Assembly (NCBI RefSeq): GCF_001436225.1
Contig: NZ_AYYO01000022.1
Span: 1 to 64,000, forward strand
Reading direction: 5' to 3'
Source of the DNA: Lacticaseibacillus sharpeae JCM 1186 = DSM 20505
GTDB lineage: Bacteria > Bacillota > Bacilli > Lactobacillales > Lactobacillaceae
Length of the DNA stretch: 64,000 nt
Every line of letters begins with the position of its first letter. Positions within the stretch are counted from its first letter, which is position 1. The translations under genes were made by a program, and so were the position numbers. The notes beneath the pieces are model-generated. The model ran no database searches. It had not been told where the DNA came from and saw only the letters and a list, made by a program, of their open reading frames with translations. Shown here piece by piece: positions 1 to 8,974 of this stretch.

Positions 1-1
1 T

Positions 2-277
2 TTTTATTTCAGAAGAACTTGGTCACGAGTGGCTAACTTGATTATAAAATCTGCCTACAAAATTGACCCTAAGATTAATAATATCGATGGGTTGAAGGTA
101 CCTGTTGCTACCGAAGATGAGAATGGCAATGCCGGTGATGGCTACACCGTCACCGATACCCCAGAAGGCATCCTCCCTCACACTGGTGGTGCTGGTATCA
201 TCGCTATCGTCGTTGCTGGTCTTGCTATCGTGACTGTCGGTGTGATTGCTTACAACCGTCGTCGCGCGAACGCATAA
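2..277 (+). CDS. LPXTG-anchored pilin, C-terminal part (gene starts before the window)
   Basis: The reading frame is open from the first bases of the window and ends at TAA 275-277, so this is the 3' end of a longer gene. The visible part has a short acidic stretch, then a sorting signal LPHTG, a hydrophobic segment of about 20 residues and a basic tail ending RRRANA. The last 45 residues are nearly the same as the end of the major pilin at 5613-6872, including the segment GYTVTDTPEGILPHTGGAG. It is therefore most likely a second major pilin of the SpaA type, covalently linked by the class C sortase that follows. The upstream part and its real start cannot be seen. Confidence 0.8.
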   Translation, partial: FYFRRTWSRVANLIIKSAYKIDPKINNIDGLKVPVATEDENGNAGDGYTVTDTPEGILPHTGGAGIIAIVVAGLAIVTVGVIAYNRRRANA

Positions 278-317
278 TTGTTGATTACAACCACGATATT
301 TGAATCATAGTGATCAG

Positions 318-355
318 AAACTGCAGACTACGAATTTTGTGGCCTGTAGTTTTTT
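318..355 (+). terminator. Rho-independent terminator after the first pilin gene
   Basis: A 9-bp stem (AAACTGCAG 318-326 with CTGTAGTTT, one G-U pair) is followed by a run of T. It separates the pilin from the sortase gene, so the sortase may have its own promoter or depend on read-through. Confidence 0.6.
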
Positions 356-428
356 GGTTAGATTGGTTATACTTGCAGGTGTCTAGACCAAATTTGCACC
401 TGTGAGTTTACATATGGAGGCCGATATT

Positions 429-1565
429 TTGAGCAAAAAGCAAAGCACATCGCACGCGAAGAAGAATAAGAAACGCCTCGGCCTCCTTGATATCCTCATC
501 GTGCTGTGGATTCTCATCGGCCTCGGCGTGGTCGCGTATCCGTTCGTCAGTGATGCGTGGGTGTCCTACCAGAATCAGCAGGTTATCGACCGCTACCAGG
601 CGTACGAAACCAAGAAGAACGCCAAGGCACTGAAAAAAGAGTACGACGGCTATGTCGCCCACAACAAGCAGATGGCTAAGGAAGGCATGACCCCTGGCGT
701 CAGCAGCTTCAATAAGGCCGTCTCTGACCGCGGCAACGACAAGGTCACGGCCAAGCGCAACCAGAAGCAGCTGACCAACGCAACGATTGCGCAAATCACG
801 ATTCCGAAGATTGCGGTGAGCCTGCCCGTGTTCAACCACACGACGGACTGGCTGCTGCAGTTCGGCTCCTGTTTGCTCGACGGGACGAGCTACCCAACTG
901 GGGGCAAGAGCACGCACGCCGTCATTTCTGCCCACCGTGGGGTGCCGAACGCGACGTTGTTCACAAACTTGCCGCGGCTGAAGAATGGGGACAAATTTTT
1001 CATCAAAATCGGTAACAAGACGCTCGCCTACAAGGTGTACAAGCGCCAGGTGGTCGAGCCGACGAATACCGAGGTGCTCAAGATCCAGCCGGGGAAGGAC
1101 ATCGTGACGCTCATGACGTGCACGCCGTACATGATCAACTCGCACCGCCTGCTCATCACGGGCAAACGCGTGCCGTACACGAAGGCAGACGCGCAGGCTT
1201 CCAAGTGGGCGGAACTGTTGAACAAACTAAAGCTGCTGGCGTGGATTCTCGCCGGCATCGCGCTCATCTTCCTGCTCGCACGCCTCATCCGCGGCCTCAT
1301 GATTGCCCACGGCCGTTACCAGCTCGACTACATCGTCCAAAACGCGGCGGGTGAGCCAGTTCCGGGCGCCGAGATTATGGTGCGCAAACGCGGACTGCGC
1401 CGCAAGCTGGTCGCAACGCTGACGGCGGACGAAACTGGTCACGTTGAGCACGAACTGCCCGGTGATCACTACCGTCTGCTGAGCAAGAATGCAGACGTCA
1501 AGCGGGCTAAGGCATACGTGAAGAAGTGGCGCGACAAGAACTTCACAGTTAAGCTGCACAAATAA
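429..1565 (+). CDS. srtC: Class C (pilin-polymerising) sortase
   Basis: Membrane transpeptidase that joins pilin subunits through their LPXTG signals. From the chosen start it has a basic N-terminus, a membrane segment near residues 15-40, the catalytic domain with His169 (motif SAHRG), Cys231 in TLMTCTPY and Arg240 in the SHRLLITG segment, a second membrane segment near residues 275-295 and a C-terminal extension of about 70 residues that looks like a small beta domain. The frame extends upstream to GTG 402 and ATG 414, but the TTG at 429 sits 8 bases after GGAGG (416-420), which makes it the best start. It lies between two pilin loci and is the only sortase in the window, so it probably serves one or both. 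Confidence 0.9.
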   Translation: MSKKQSTSHAKKNKKRLGLLDILIVLWILIGLGVVAYPFVSDAWVSYQNQQVIDRYQAYETKKNAKALKKEYDGYVAHNKQMAKEGMTPGVSSFNKAVSDRGNDKVTAKRNQKQLTNATIAQITIPKIAVSLPVFNHTTDWLLQFGSCLLDGTSYPTGGKSTHAVISAHRGVPNATLFTNLPRLKNGDKFFIKIGNKTLAYKVYKRQVVEPTNTEVLKIQPGKDIVTLMTCTPYMINSHRLLITGKRVPYTKADAQASKWAELLNKLKLLAWILAGIALIFLLARLIRGLMIAHGRYQLDYIVQNAAGEPVPGAEIMVRKRGLRRKLVATLTADETGHVEHELPGDHYRLLSKNADVKRAKAYVKKWRDKNFTVKLHK

Positions 1566-1622
1566 TACCAATCTGTTATTAAAAATCTAAATACTAAAAA
1601 ATGCAAGTTTGCATTTAGGTAT

Positions 1623-1657
1623 AGACCACTACGCATAATCGCGTGGTGGTCTTTTTA
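1623..1657 (+). terminator. Rho-independent terminator after srtC
   Basis: A 12-bp stem AGACCACTACGC / GCGTGGTGGTCT around a 6-base loop is followed by TTTTTATTT. It ends the sortase transcript and makes the downstream pilin operon a separate unit. Confidence 0.85.
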
Positions 1658-2155
1658 TTTGTTCCGTATATTCAGGTTTCAACAAAAGGCCGGTATACCC
1701 TTTAAAATGGGCAAAAAGCTGTTTTTTTAACGGAAATAGTGTACAATTTGTCCCCATACGGTGTGTGTGACAAAAGAGACGATATACGTCACAAACCATC
1801 AAAAATCGGTTAATATTGAAAAATATTTTAGTTTTTTAATTCCGCGTGGTTCCTATCTGGTCCCGTCATGAAAACAAGCCAAATCAACAAGCTGAGAAAT
1901 GGATATATTTTTGCAATGTTCTTTAATAATTTCACCTGTTGTTTTCCCTGAAAGTGCATGCTACTCTGTTGGCGTTGGCTCGGGGGAACCAGCGGGAGTG
2001 GCGTGATTGCTGTGATATTAGCGTTGCGCTGCAAAAATTTGTCTATGACTATTACATACTTTTTGCGGGAGTTGGCCAACACTTTAGGCCAGTTCCCGCT
2101 TTTATGTAATTTAACGTTTCGTTATTTTACCTATACCAATTATTGAGACCGTTAT
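1658..2155 (+). promoter_or_regulatory. AT-rich regulatory region and leader of the pilin operon
   Basis: About 500 bases without a convincing gene, clearly richer in A+T than the neighbouring genes. It contains a dyad TGTGAC...GTCACA at about 1767-1795 and, near its end, a terminator-like hairpin. A perfect 18-base palindrome AAATGCAA-GT-TTGCATTT lies just before it at 1599-1616. The pilin promoter must lie here, but I could not fix a single convincing -35/-10 pair. Short reading frames here have no good ribosome binding site. Confidence 0.4.
2065..2104 (+). terminator. Terminator-like hairpin in the leader of the pilin operon
   Basis: A 13-bp stem (GCGGGAGTTGGCC 2065-2077 with GGCCAGTTCCCGC 2087-2099, two G-U pairs) is followed by TTTTA. 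It lies about 65 bases before the first pilin gene. It either ends a short upstream RNA or is an attenuator for the pilin operon. Confidence 0.55.
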
Positions 2156-2169
2156 AAGGAGGCGAAAAT

Positions 2170-4497
2170 GTGATGCGTGCAAAGACGAACAAGCGACTAT
2201 TAAAGGGATTAACGTTACTGATGATGGTGCTCGGGTTCTTTGCGGTGTCACAACGTTCGGCGGACGCGGCGGTTACACCAGCTCAGATTCAACCGTTTGA
2301 TTCGGCAAAGGACATGCAGAATGCGGGGGATGAGGCGGATTTGTTCCTGTACAACGTGTTTTTGACGGGGAACCACTCGGCAAACAAGGCTGATACTGAA
2401 GGTGCAATCGCCGTTCAAGGATCCTCCTATATTCCGACTGATGGACAGGGTTTTAACTATGGTGCCTATTTCCAGAAGTCTAAGAACGGTGTCGGTCAGG
2501 ATATAATTAGTCGCAATAAAATTGTTCTGCTGATTGGCGGAAAAATCTTTAATCATGAAACCAACTCAGTCAAAGTCGGTGGAGGACAAGGGTATTTGGT
2601 TACCACCAATGAAGACAACTGGGTCGCTTCAGCAAACATGCAAGCTGCTGGTGGTATTCGACAGATGACGAATACGCAAATGTCGAATACATTTCAGGCC
2701 CTAACTGCAAAAGAAAATCAACTGAATGGTCGGCTTGCATCGTACACCCGCGCAACAACTGATGAGAAAGCAGTTGATGGTGGTTATCCGGTAGGTTCAT
2801 ATACAGCGAAGCCTAGTGTTCAGGATCCTCACGTATACGTTGTAAATGTTGAACCTACTAGCGGCGATACGATATACATGCCTCAGGTCGCAGGTCTTGA
2901 TAAATTAGTTGATGATCCAGAGTTGAAGGAGATTATCTTTACTACCAGTGCCAAAAAAGTTGTGATGGTTGATACAGCTCTCTATCAAAACAACGTGGTA
3001 AATATTAATGCTGAGCACAGTAGCGATGCTTATAAGATTGCTACTAAGATATCTAACAAAACATTATTCTATCTTCCAAATGCAACACAGGTAACCAACT
3101 ATTCCTGTTCAGATGGTAAATCCGCACCAGACATACATGACGGTGATTCGGGCATGAACTCTAGTACGCCGGTGGATGATGATGGTAACGATTTGTATAA
3201 TGATGACTATTTTGCCAATTACGTTACCCATCAGAGCACTGCCATTGCAGGAACAGTTTTTGCACCCAATGCCACCATTGTATTTCACAGTGGTAACATC
3301 AACGGCTACGTCATGGCCAAGAACTTCCACCAGCGCAACGGTGCCGAAGCCCACAACTTCTACAACCCATGGCTGGAATCTACCGACGTTCAGTTCACGA
3401 AGATCTGGGATGACGACAGCAACCGTGACGGTATCCGGCCCGAGAAGCTGACCTTCACCGTGTACGACGACCAGAATAATAAAGTCACGACAATCACCAT
3501 TGATGCCGACAAACTGAACAACCAACAGACGTTCAGCTTGGACAACCTGCCGAAGTACGACACGAACGGCAAGCTGATTCAGTACCACGTGGTTGAAGAG
3601 CCGCTTGATAGCGATAAATATGAGTCCAAGACATCAGACGACGGCAAGTCCATCACCAACCAGCACACGCCAGAAACCACCACGTTCCAGGTGACTAAGC
3701 AGTGGCTGGACCACAACAACTACCTGAAGCAGCGGCCAGCAGGCGTGCAGATGCAGCTTTACCAACAGGATACCGTCGAAAAAGACGCGCCTGAAGTTAA
3801 GGTTGGCCCTCCAGTAACGCTGAATGACGCTAATAAGTGGACCTACAAGTGGGAAGACCTCAAGAAGAACATCGCCGGCGGGCACCTGCTGTTGTACTCA
3901 GTCAAGGAAGTCACCACGGTTAAAGGTTACGAGGCGACGAGCACGACTGCTGCGGACAAGCTGAGCACCACGGTCACCAACACCTACCACCCAACCACGT
4001 TCCGCGTGCGGCTGACCAAGCACGATGAGAATTCGCACGCCACGCTGAAAGGCGCGACGTACCGGCTCGGGACGGTCACCAAGGACGGCAAGGTGGTCAA
4101 GGATGCCACGGCCCAAGACAACGCAACCGACGAACACGGCCAGCTCAGCTTCACGAACATTCCGTGGGTTGCGGACAAAGTCTACTACCTGCAGGAAATC
4201 ACGGCGCCAAATGGCTATTTGCTGGACGAGAAAATTTATCCCGTCCACGTCAAGGCGGACGCGCAGACGGCTGCCAAGTACGTGATTGAGTTCGATGGCA
4301 AAGAATACCCGCTGGAGCTGGACAACGGGAATGCACAGGCTGAGCCGCTGATTGACATTAGTCGCACCGACGCGCCCGCGCCAGTGCTGCCCCACACCGG
4401 GGGCGAAGGCCGGCACCCATGGCTAATTGTGGGTCTGACCAGCGTCTTTCTCGGCGGAATTGCGCTCTACTTGCGCAAAGCTTGGGGGGTGATGTAA
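2170..4497 (+). CDS. Pilus tip/ancillary adhesin with choice-of-anchor-A domain and Cna-B repeats
   Basis: Large secreted surface protein of 775 residues. It has an N-terminal signal peptide (about residues 1-33), a region resembling the choice-of-anchor-A domain (about 36-400, rich in Gly, Asn and Asp), then about three Cna-B type beta domains (about 400-510, 510-615 and 620-735), and a C-terminal sorting signal LPHTGG at 740 followed by a membrane segment and a short tail. First gene of a three-gene pilin operon, which with its size points to a tip or ancillary pilin binding host or matrix ligands; the ligand is unknown. Start GTG 2170 is 7 bases after AAGGAGG; ATG 2173 is also possible. 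The next gene begins one base after the stop. Confidence 0.85.
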   Translation: MMRAKTNKRLLKGLTLLMMVLGFFAVSQRSADAAVTPAQIQPFDSAKDMQNAGDEADLFLYNVFLTGNHSANKADTEGAIAVQGSSYIPTDGQGFNYGAYFQKSKNGVGQDIISRNKIVLLIGGKIFNHETNSVKVGGGQGYLVTTNEDNWVASANMQAAGGIRQMTNTQMSNTFQALTAKENQLNGRLASYTRATTDEKAVDGGYPVGSYTAKPSVQDPHVYVVNVEPTSGDTIYMPQVAGLDKLVDDPELKEIIFTTSAKKVVMVDTALYQNNVVNINAEHSSDAYKIATKISNKTLFYLPNATQVTNYSCSDGKSAPDIHDGDSGMNSSTPVDDDGNDLYNDDYFANYVTHQSTAIAGTVFAPNATIVFHSGNINGYVMAKNFHQRNGAEAHNFYNPWLESTDVQFTKIWDDDSNRDGIRPEKLTFTVYDDQNNKVTTITIDADKLNNQQTFSLDNLPKYDTNGKLIQYHVVEEPLDSDKYESKTSDDGKSITNQHTPETTTFQVTKQWLDHNNYLKQRPAGVQMQLYQQDTVEKDAPEVKVGPPVTLNDANKWTYKWEDLKKNIAGGHLLLYSVKEVTTVKGYEATSTTAADKLSTTVTNTYHPTTFRVRLTKHDENSHATLKGATYRLGTVTKDGKVVKDATAQDNATDEHGQLSFTNIPWVADKVYYLQEITAPNGYLLDEKIYPVHVKADAQTAAKYVIEFDGKEYPLELDNGNAQAEPLIDISRTDAPAPVLPHTGGEGRHPWLIVGLTSVFLGGIALYLRKAWGVM

Positions 4498-4498
4498 C

Positions 4499-5626
4499 AT
4501 GCGCAGAATTTGGCAAAGAATTACGCAGTTACGCCTCCCAATTGCCGTCGTGCTGGCATTGCTACTGGCGATGCTCACGACGGCACCGGCCCGCGGGCAA
4601 GCGCTGAGCAGCGATAGTTCCATCAAGGTGGTGCTGCACAAATTGCTGTTTACCCGCGGGCAACTACCCGCTGCAACGCAAAACGACGGTCGCGACTCGC
4701 CATTTGGGGACGACGGGGCGCCGCTGGGCAATGTGACTTTCACGGTATACGATGCCACGGCTGATTTCTGGGGGTTGCAGCCGACGACACCGGAAGCGAT
4801 GGTCACCGCACAGCGCAAGATTGCGGCTGCCAGTTATGCACCGGGTCAAGCACTTGCTGCAGTAACAACGGACGCGGCGGGGCAGGCGACATTTAACCTG
4901 CCGCAACGCCGCAATGGCCAAAACGCGGTGTATCTGTTCCGCGAAACGGCCCACCCGGCAAACGTTGCGGGCGGTCAGAACCTGGTGCTGGTGCTGCCAG
5001 TGAAGGGCCTGACCAACCGCGTGGATCTCTACCCCAAGAACGAAGAAGTGTACGTGCCCCGCACCACTGGTGGGCAGCGCTTCGTGAAGGTCGATGGGGA
5101 TACCGGCGATAAGCTGGCGGATGCTGAGTTCGTCGTGCGGAGTGGTTCTGGTAAGTACCTCCACCGCACGGCCGGCAAGAACCAGTGGCAAAGCATTTCG
5201 GGGGAAATCACTGAGCAATACGAAGATGCTCAGCTGACGGTGCTGCGTAGTGACAGCAGTGGCCGCTTTGCCATCGACGGGCTCCAGGCGGGGAAATACG
5301 CGCTGGTCGAAGTACGGGCGCCAGATGGATACGTGCGCAGCGACCATGCCGTGCCGTTTACCATCCAGGCCGGCAAGTTCAGCGACGCGACGAACTTGAT
5401 GCGCGTCGTGAACGTGCAGGAGCCGTACCCGCCGCTACCTGACACCGGATTTTTCGGGAAGATTAAGCACTACTGGCACAAGGTGACGGGGTTACTGCCC
5501 CAAACCGGCGGCGCCAGGAACACGGTTTTAACGCTGCTGGGGATGCTGATATTCCTGGTTAGTGCATTAGCAATATATTACGAACGCAAACACAATGCGA
5601 GGGAGAAAAATAATGAAGCAGAATAA
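4499..5626 (+). CDS. Minor (basal) pilin with two LPXTG-like motifs
   Basis: Secreted protein of 375 residues with a signal peptide to about residue 35, an N-terminal Ig-like pilin domain, the pilin motif YPK (Lys180), a Cna-B/SpaA-like domain (about 190-305), and the anchor LPQTGG at 333 with membrane segment and charged tail. A second motif LPDTG lies 20 residues earlier at 313, followed by a Lys/His-rich linker. Its place between tip and major pilin and its size suggest the basal subunit that links the fibre to the wall. It is translationally close to both neighbours: one base after the previous gene and overlapping the next by 14 bases. Confidence 0.85.
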   Translation: MRRIWQRITQLRLPIAVVLALLLAMLTTAPARGQALSSDSSIKVVLHKLLFTRGQLPAATQNDGRDSPFGDDGAPLGNVTFTVYDATADFWGLQPTTPEAMVTAQRKIAAASYAPGQALAAVTTDAAGQATFNLPQRRNGQNAVYLFRETAHPANVAGGQNLVLVLPVKGLTNRVDLYPKNEEVYVPRTTGGQRFVKVDGDTGDKLADAEFVVRSGSGKYLHRTAGKNQWQSISGEITEQYEDAQLTVLRSDSSGRFAIDGLQAGKYALVEVRAPDGYVRSDHAVPFTIQAGKFSDATNLMRVVNVQEPYPPLPDTGFFGKIKHYWHKVTGLLPQTGGARNTVLTLLGMLIFLVSALAIYYERKHNAREKNNEAE

Positions 5627-6872
5627 CTTTTTGAAGAAGGCACTGACACTTGTCGGTGCGGCAGTCATTGCTGGGGCAGTTGGCCTGGGCGCAAGTAACC
5701 ACAGTCAGGCAGATGCCGCAAGTGCGCAGACGGAAGTGCACCTGGTTAAGTACGCGATTAGTGGTGATGCGACACCAAAGCAGGCAGATGGGTATGCTGA
5801 AGATGCAGACCTCGCAAATAAGGATGTTGTTGCGGGGGCAGAATTCTCAGTTTACGACGTTACTGATAAGTACTGGGAAAACTATGATGCTAAGCTGAAA
5901 GGTAAGAGTGCGAATGAAGTTTCTACACTTTTGAACGCGACAATCCCAGACAAAGATGGCAATCCTACGCGTAATGCTTTCTTCGATACTCCAGCAGATG
6001 GTGAAACCGAATCGGCATTTAATCCCGACAACGCATTTAAGTCAGGGACAACAGACGAGAATGGTAAAATTGACTTTACCCTCGATAACTACAATGATGC
6101 TGGTCAGTACAAGGTTTACCTTTTCCGGGAAGAATCAGTGCCAGCAGGTTACGCAAAATCTGCAGACTTTGTTCTGAGCCTGCCAGCAAAGGGGACAGAC
6201 GATAACAAGAGCCCCTTGACTGAAGCTTGGGTCTACCCTAAGGACCAAGTCACTGGTAACTACCAACTCAAATTCACAAAGGTTGATGCGAACAATTCGG
6301 ATGTAGCTCACAACATGCTTTCAGGTGCTATCTTCTACATCACCAAGTCTGAAACGAAGACGGTTGATGGCGAAGAAAAAACAGTAACCAAGTACGCACA
6401 AGTTAACGGGATTACAGGTCAGGATGAAGCAGGTAAGGACAATACGCTGAAGGGCTTTGAGGCCGATCAGGCTGTTGTTAAGTGGGTTGATAAAGATAAA
6501 GCAACAAAATTTGAATCCGGGGATAACGGGGAATTCGGTTTTGCTGCTGCCACTGAATCTGTTAAGAACGGGGATACGTACGGTCTTAGCGAAACAGGCA
6601 AATACGCAATCGAAGAAGAAACCGCGCCAAAGGGTTACAACAAAGATGCAGCTATTAAAGGTAACGAAAAGGACGATTTGAGCGTTAAAACTGAAACTGT
6701 TACAACGAATGACGAAACTGCCACTGCCCCAGCTGGCTACACTGTCACCGATACCCCAGAAGGCATCCTCCCCCACACTGGTGGTGCCGGGATCATCGCT
6801 ATCGTTGCTGCTGGGCTCGCAATCACCGTTATCGGGGTTGCTGCCTACAGCAAGCGCCGCGCGAACGCCTAA
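5613..6872 (+). CDS. Major pilin (SpaA-type backbone subunit)
   Basis: Secreted protein of 419 residues: signal peptide to about residue 35, N-terminal pilin domain, pilin motif YPK with Lys210 (the likely acceptor for sortase-made isopeptide bonds), a SpaA/Cna-B domain with the typical EETAPKGY segment, and sorting signal LPHTG at 386 followed by a membrane segment and tail KRRANA. The frame extends to 5595, but ATG 5613 follows AGGGAG at the right distance, so it is the better start. Codons and base composition differ between the first half (AT-richer) and the tail. The last 45 codons nearly repeat the pilin fragment at 141-277. Confidence 0.9.
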   Translation: MKQNNFLKKALTLVGAAVIAGAVGLGASNHSQADAASAQTEVHLVKYAISGDATPKQADGYAEDADLANKDVVAGAEFSVYDVTDKYWENYDAKLKGKSANEVSTLLNATIPDKDGNPTRNAFFDTPADGETESAFNPDNAFKSGTTDENGKIDFTLDNYNDAGQYKVYLFREESVPAGYAKSADFVLSLPAKGTDDNKSPLTEAWVYPKDQVTGNYQLKFTKVDANNSDVAHNMLSGAIFYITKSETKTVDGEEKTVTKYAQVNGITGQDEAGKDNTLKGFEADQAVVKWVDKDKATKFESGDNGEFGFAAATESVKNGDTYGLSETGKYAIEEETAPKGYNKDAAIKGNEKDDLSVKTETVTTNDETATAPAGYTVTDTPEGILPHTGGAGIIAIVAAGLAITVIGVAAYSKRRANA

Positions 6873-6902
6873 GCACTAACGCGTAACTAGCGCACACAAA
6901 TA

Positions 6903-6937
6903 AATAAGCATTCGGCTCAAGCCGGATGCTTATTTTT
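6903..6937. terminator. Bidirectional terminator between pilin operon and GNAT gene
   Basis: A long stem (ATAAGCATTCGGCT / AGCCGGATGCTTAT) with loop CAA is flanked by A- and T-rich runs on both sides, so it can serve the converging genes on both strands. Confidence 0.85.
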
Positions 6938-6953
6938 GTGCAATCATTCAAGT

Positions 6954-7442
6954 TTACAGTGTTTTATTCAAAACCAGTTCGTCGTGCAGCGGGATGCCAT
7001 CTGCCCCGACAACGGGGATGCTGTCCTTCTTCGTCCGCGCCCGGTCGACGGCGCCACGGATGACCTTGGACATGCGGTAGCCGCGCTTCATGTAAAAGCG
7101 CATGGCTTCCAGGTTGTCGTTGGTGGTGGTCAAAACCATCAGTGTCAGTCCGTCTTCAATCGCGCGCCGTTCGGCTTCAGCGAGCAGCGCGGTGCCGATG
7201 CCTTGACCCTCTGGGGTGGCGTTCAAGGAGATGATTTCCAGCGCATTGCCGTGGACAGCGTAGGTGATGAGGCCGACCACCTTATCCTGCGGCGTGAGGG
7301 CCACTACGCCTTTGAGCGTGTGGATTGGGTAATCGCCCGAGCTAACGACCATGGTGTCTGTCAGCCAGTGCTCCATGAAGTACGCCGAAGCTGTGGCGTC
7401 GAAATCAGACTTGTTCGCTAACCGAATATTTTCCATCATCAT
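6954..7442 (-). CDS. GNAT family N-acetyltransferase
   Basis: Protein of 162 residues with the acetyl-CoA binding motif A (segment SLNATPEGQGIGTALL, residues about 72-87) and the C-terminal YMKRGYRM segment typical of the family. The substrate is not clear from sequence. Three ATG codons stand in a row at 7442, 7439 and 7436 behind an AGGGGG ribosome binding site, so the start may be up to two residues shorter. Single-gene unit, converging on the pilin operon. Confidence 0.85.
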   Translation of the reverse strand: MMMENIRLANKSDFDATASAYFMEHWLTDTMVVSSGDYPIHTLKGVVALTPQDKVVGLITYAVHGNALEIISLNATPEGQGIGTALLAEAERRAIEDGLTLMVLTTTNDNLEAMRFYMKRGYRMSKVIRGAVDRARTKKDSIPVVGADGIPLHDELVLNKTL

Positions 7443-7527
7443 AATCCCCCTGAAGGCAAGCGAAACGGCGCTTGCGTATTTGCATTACTCTTTCGATTGT
7501 AGCATGCACCACCGTGAAGTGTAAGGC

Positions 7528-8754
7528 TTAGTTCGCCAGCCACTTGCGCACGAGCTGTTTGTGCCCCAGTAGCGTCGGCACCAGCAGGATGAGAGCGAGG
7601 ATGCCGCAAGCGGGGAAGCCCCAGAGCCCGCTGAAAGCATCCATGACCGACCCGGAGTACAGACTGCCGACCGGCGTGGTGCCCTGGTTGAGCAGGACGT
7701 ACACGCTCATGACGCGGCCGCGCAGTTCGTTCGGGATGTCGAACTGGAACGAGGCGTTGCTTTGATTAAGGAAAACCATGTTGCAAAAACCGATGAGCAC
7801 CATCATGAACATTGCCGGCCAGTACGCACGGACGCCGAGCATCAACGTCTGCAGCGCCGCGGTGCCGACCGCCACGCCCAGGTAGATATTACTCTGGAGG
7901 CCAAAGCGTGACAGGTAGCTCATCAGGATGGCGGCAATCAAGGAGCCAATTCCGGTCGCCGACAGCAGGTTTGCGTACGCCTGGGCCCCAGAATGCAGCA
8001 CCGTTTTGGCGAAGATGGGGATGATGACGTTGTTGTTGTAGTTGAGCGTGCACACAATCAGCATCATTTCCGCACTCAGGCGAATCTCGGCGTGGTCCCA
8101 GACGTAATGCAGCCCGTCTTTGACATCCGCCCACATCCGCTGGTGCGACACGGTGGCAACCACGTTCGTCTGCTTGATGAGGAACAGGCCGAGCAGGACG
8201 GCGAGGTACGAAATCGCGTCGACGAGGAAGCAGAAGCCGACCGAGAACTGGACCATGAGTAGCCCGGCGAGTGACGGTCCGGCGATTTTGGCCAAGTTGA
8301 ACACGGTGGAGTTGAGCGAGATGCCGTTCATCAGGTTCTTGTGGCCAACCAGCTCAACGACAAACGATTGGCGCGTCGGCGTGTCGAAGCTCTGCAGCAC
8401 GCCGTACCCGAGCGCAATCAGCAGCACCATCCAGTACTGAACGATGCCCAGGTAGACGATGGTGGTCATGATGACCCCGAGCAGCAGGAAGCCAGCTTGG
8501 GTAATAATCAGAATGCGCCGCTTGGGGTAGCGGTCGATCAGCGTGCCGGCCACCAGCGTGAACATTAAGATGGGCAGGAATTGACACGCAGCGAGGATGC
8601 CGACCAATAGCGCCGACTTGGTCATCTGGTAGACCAGCCACGTCTGGGCGGTGCGCTGGATCCACGTCCCCATGACGGAGACGCACTGGCCGAGCCAGAA
8701 GTAGCGGAAGTTGGGCACTTTGAGTGAAGAGAAGGTGTTGCTGAAGAAGTTCAT
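7528..8754 (-). CDS. MFS transporter (MFS_3/EntS-like exporter)
   Basis: Integral membrane protein of 408 residues with about 12 hydrophobic segments. The N-terminus (SLKVPNFRYFWLGQCVSVMG) and the loop LIDRYPKRRILI between helices 2 and 3 match the MFS_3 group, which contains proton-driven exporters of drugs, siderophores and other small molecules. The substrate is unknown. ATG 8754 follows AAGGAC. It forms a single-gene unit divergent from the toxin-antitoxin operon. Confidence 0.85.
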   Translation of the reverse strand: MNFFSNTFSSLKVPNFRYFWLGQCVSVMGTWIQRTAQTWLVYQMTKSALLVGILAACQFLPILMFTLVAGTLIDRYPKRRILIITQAGFLLLGVIMTTIVYLGIVQYWMVLLIALGYGVLQSFDTPTRQSFVVELVGHKNLMNGISLNSTVFNLAKIAGPSLAGLLMVQFSVGFCFLVDAISYLAVLLGLFLIKQTNVVATVSHQRMWADVKDGLHYVWDHAEIRLSAEMMLIVCTLNYNNNVIIPIFAKTVLHSGAQAYANLLSATGIGSLIAAILMSYLSRFGLQSNIYLGVAVGTAALQTLMLGVRAYWPAMFMMVLIGFCNMVFLNQSNASFQFDIPNELRGRVMSVYVLLNQGTTPVGSLYSGSVMDAFSGLWGFPACGILALILLVPTLLGHKQLVRKWLAN

Positions 8755-8919
8755 GGTGGTCAGGTCCTTAGTGGCGAAATATGTACAACCACAGACTAGC
8801 GCCTAAGTGGGGTGGGGGCAATGGACAGTTGCTGGTTAGTGAAAAAGTCTAATTTAGTTTCGGGGCATTTGGGTCTAGTTTGCGTAATCTATATGTAGAG
8901 ACAAAAACGGGTAATGTTC

Positions 8920-8943
8920 CATTATAACAATAGTGTTATAATG
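8920..8943 (+). promoter_or_regulatory. Palindromic operator over the -10 of the higBA promoter
   Basis: A perfect inverted repeat CATTATAACA-ATAG-TGTTATAATG. Its right arm contains TATAAT (8937-8942), which fits as the -10 of the operon. A dimeric Xre-type antitoxin binding here would block its own promoter. Confidence 0.7.
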
Positions 8944-8974
8944 TGGACGGCCCAGTAGAAACGGAGGGCCAATT

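Noticed and set aside
408-1145. Long minus-strand frame (245 codons) opposite srtC
   Set aside because: It is the mirror of a clear sortase gene, Arg/Val/His-rich, with no ribosome binding site; a shadow frame of GC-rich coding DNA.
1599-1616. Perfect palindrome AAATGCAA-GT-TTGCATTT after srtC as a site for the alaX-linked MarR
   Set aside because: The half sites are in the opposite order (TGCAA then TTGCA) and the location is far away, so a link is not supported.
1958-2146. 62-codon frame upstream of the pilin operon
   Set aside because: No ribosome binding site, and it runs through the terminator-like hairpin.
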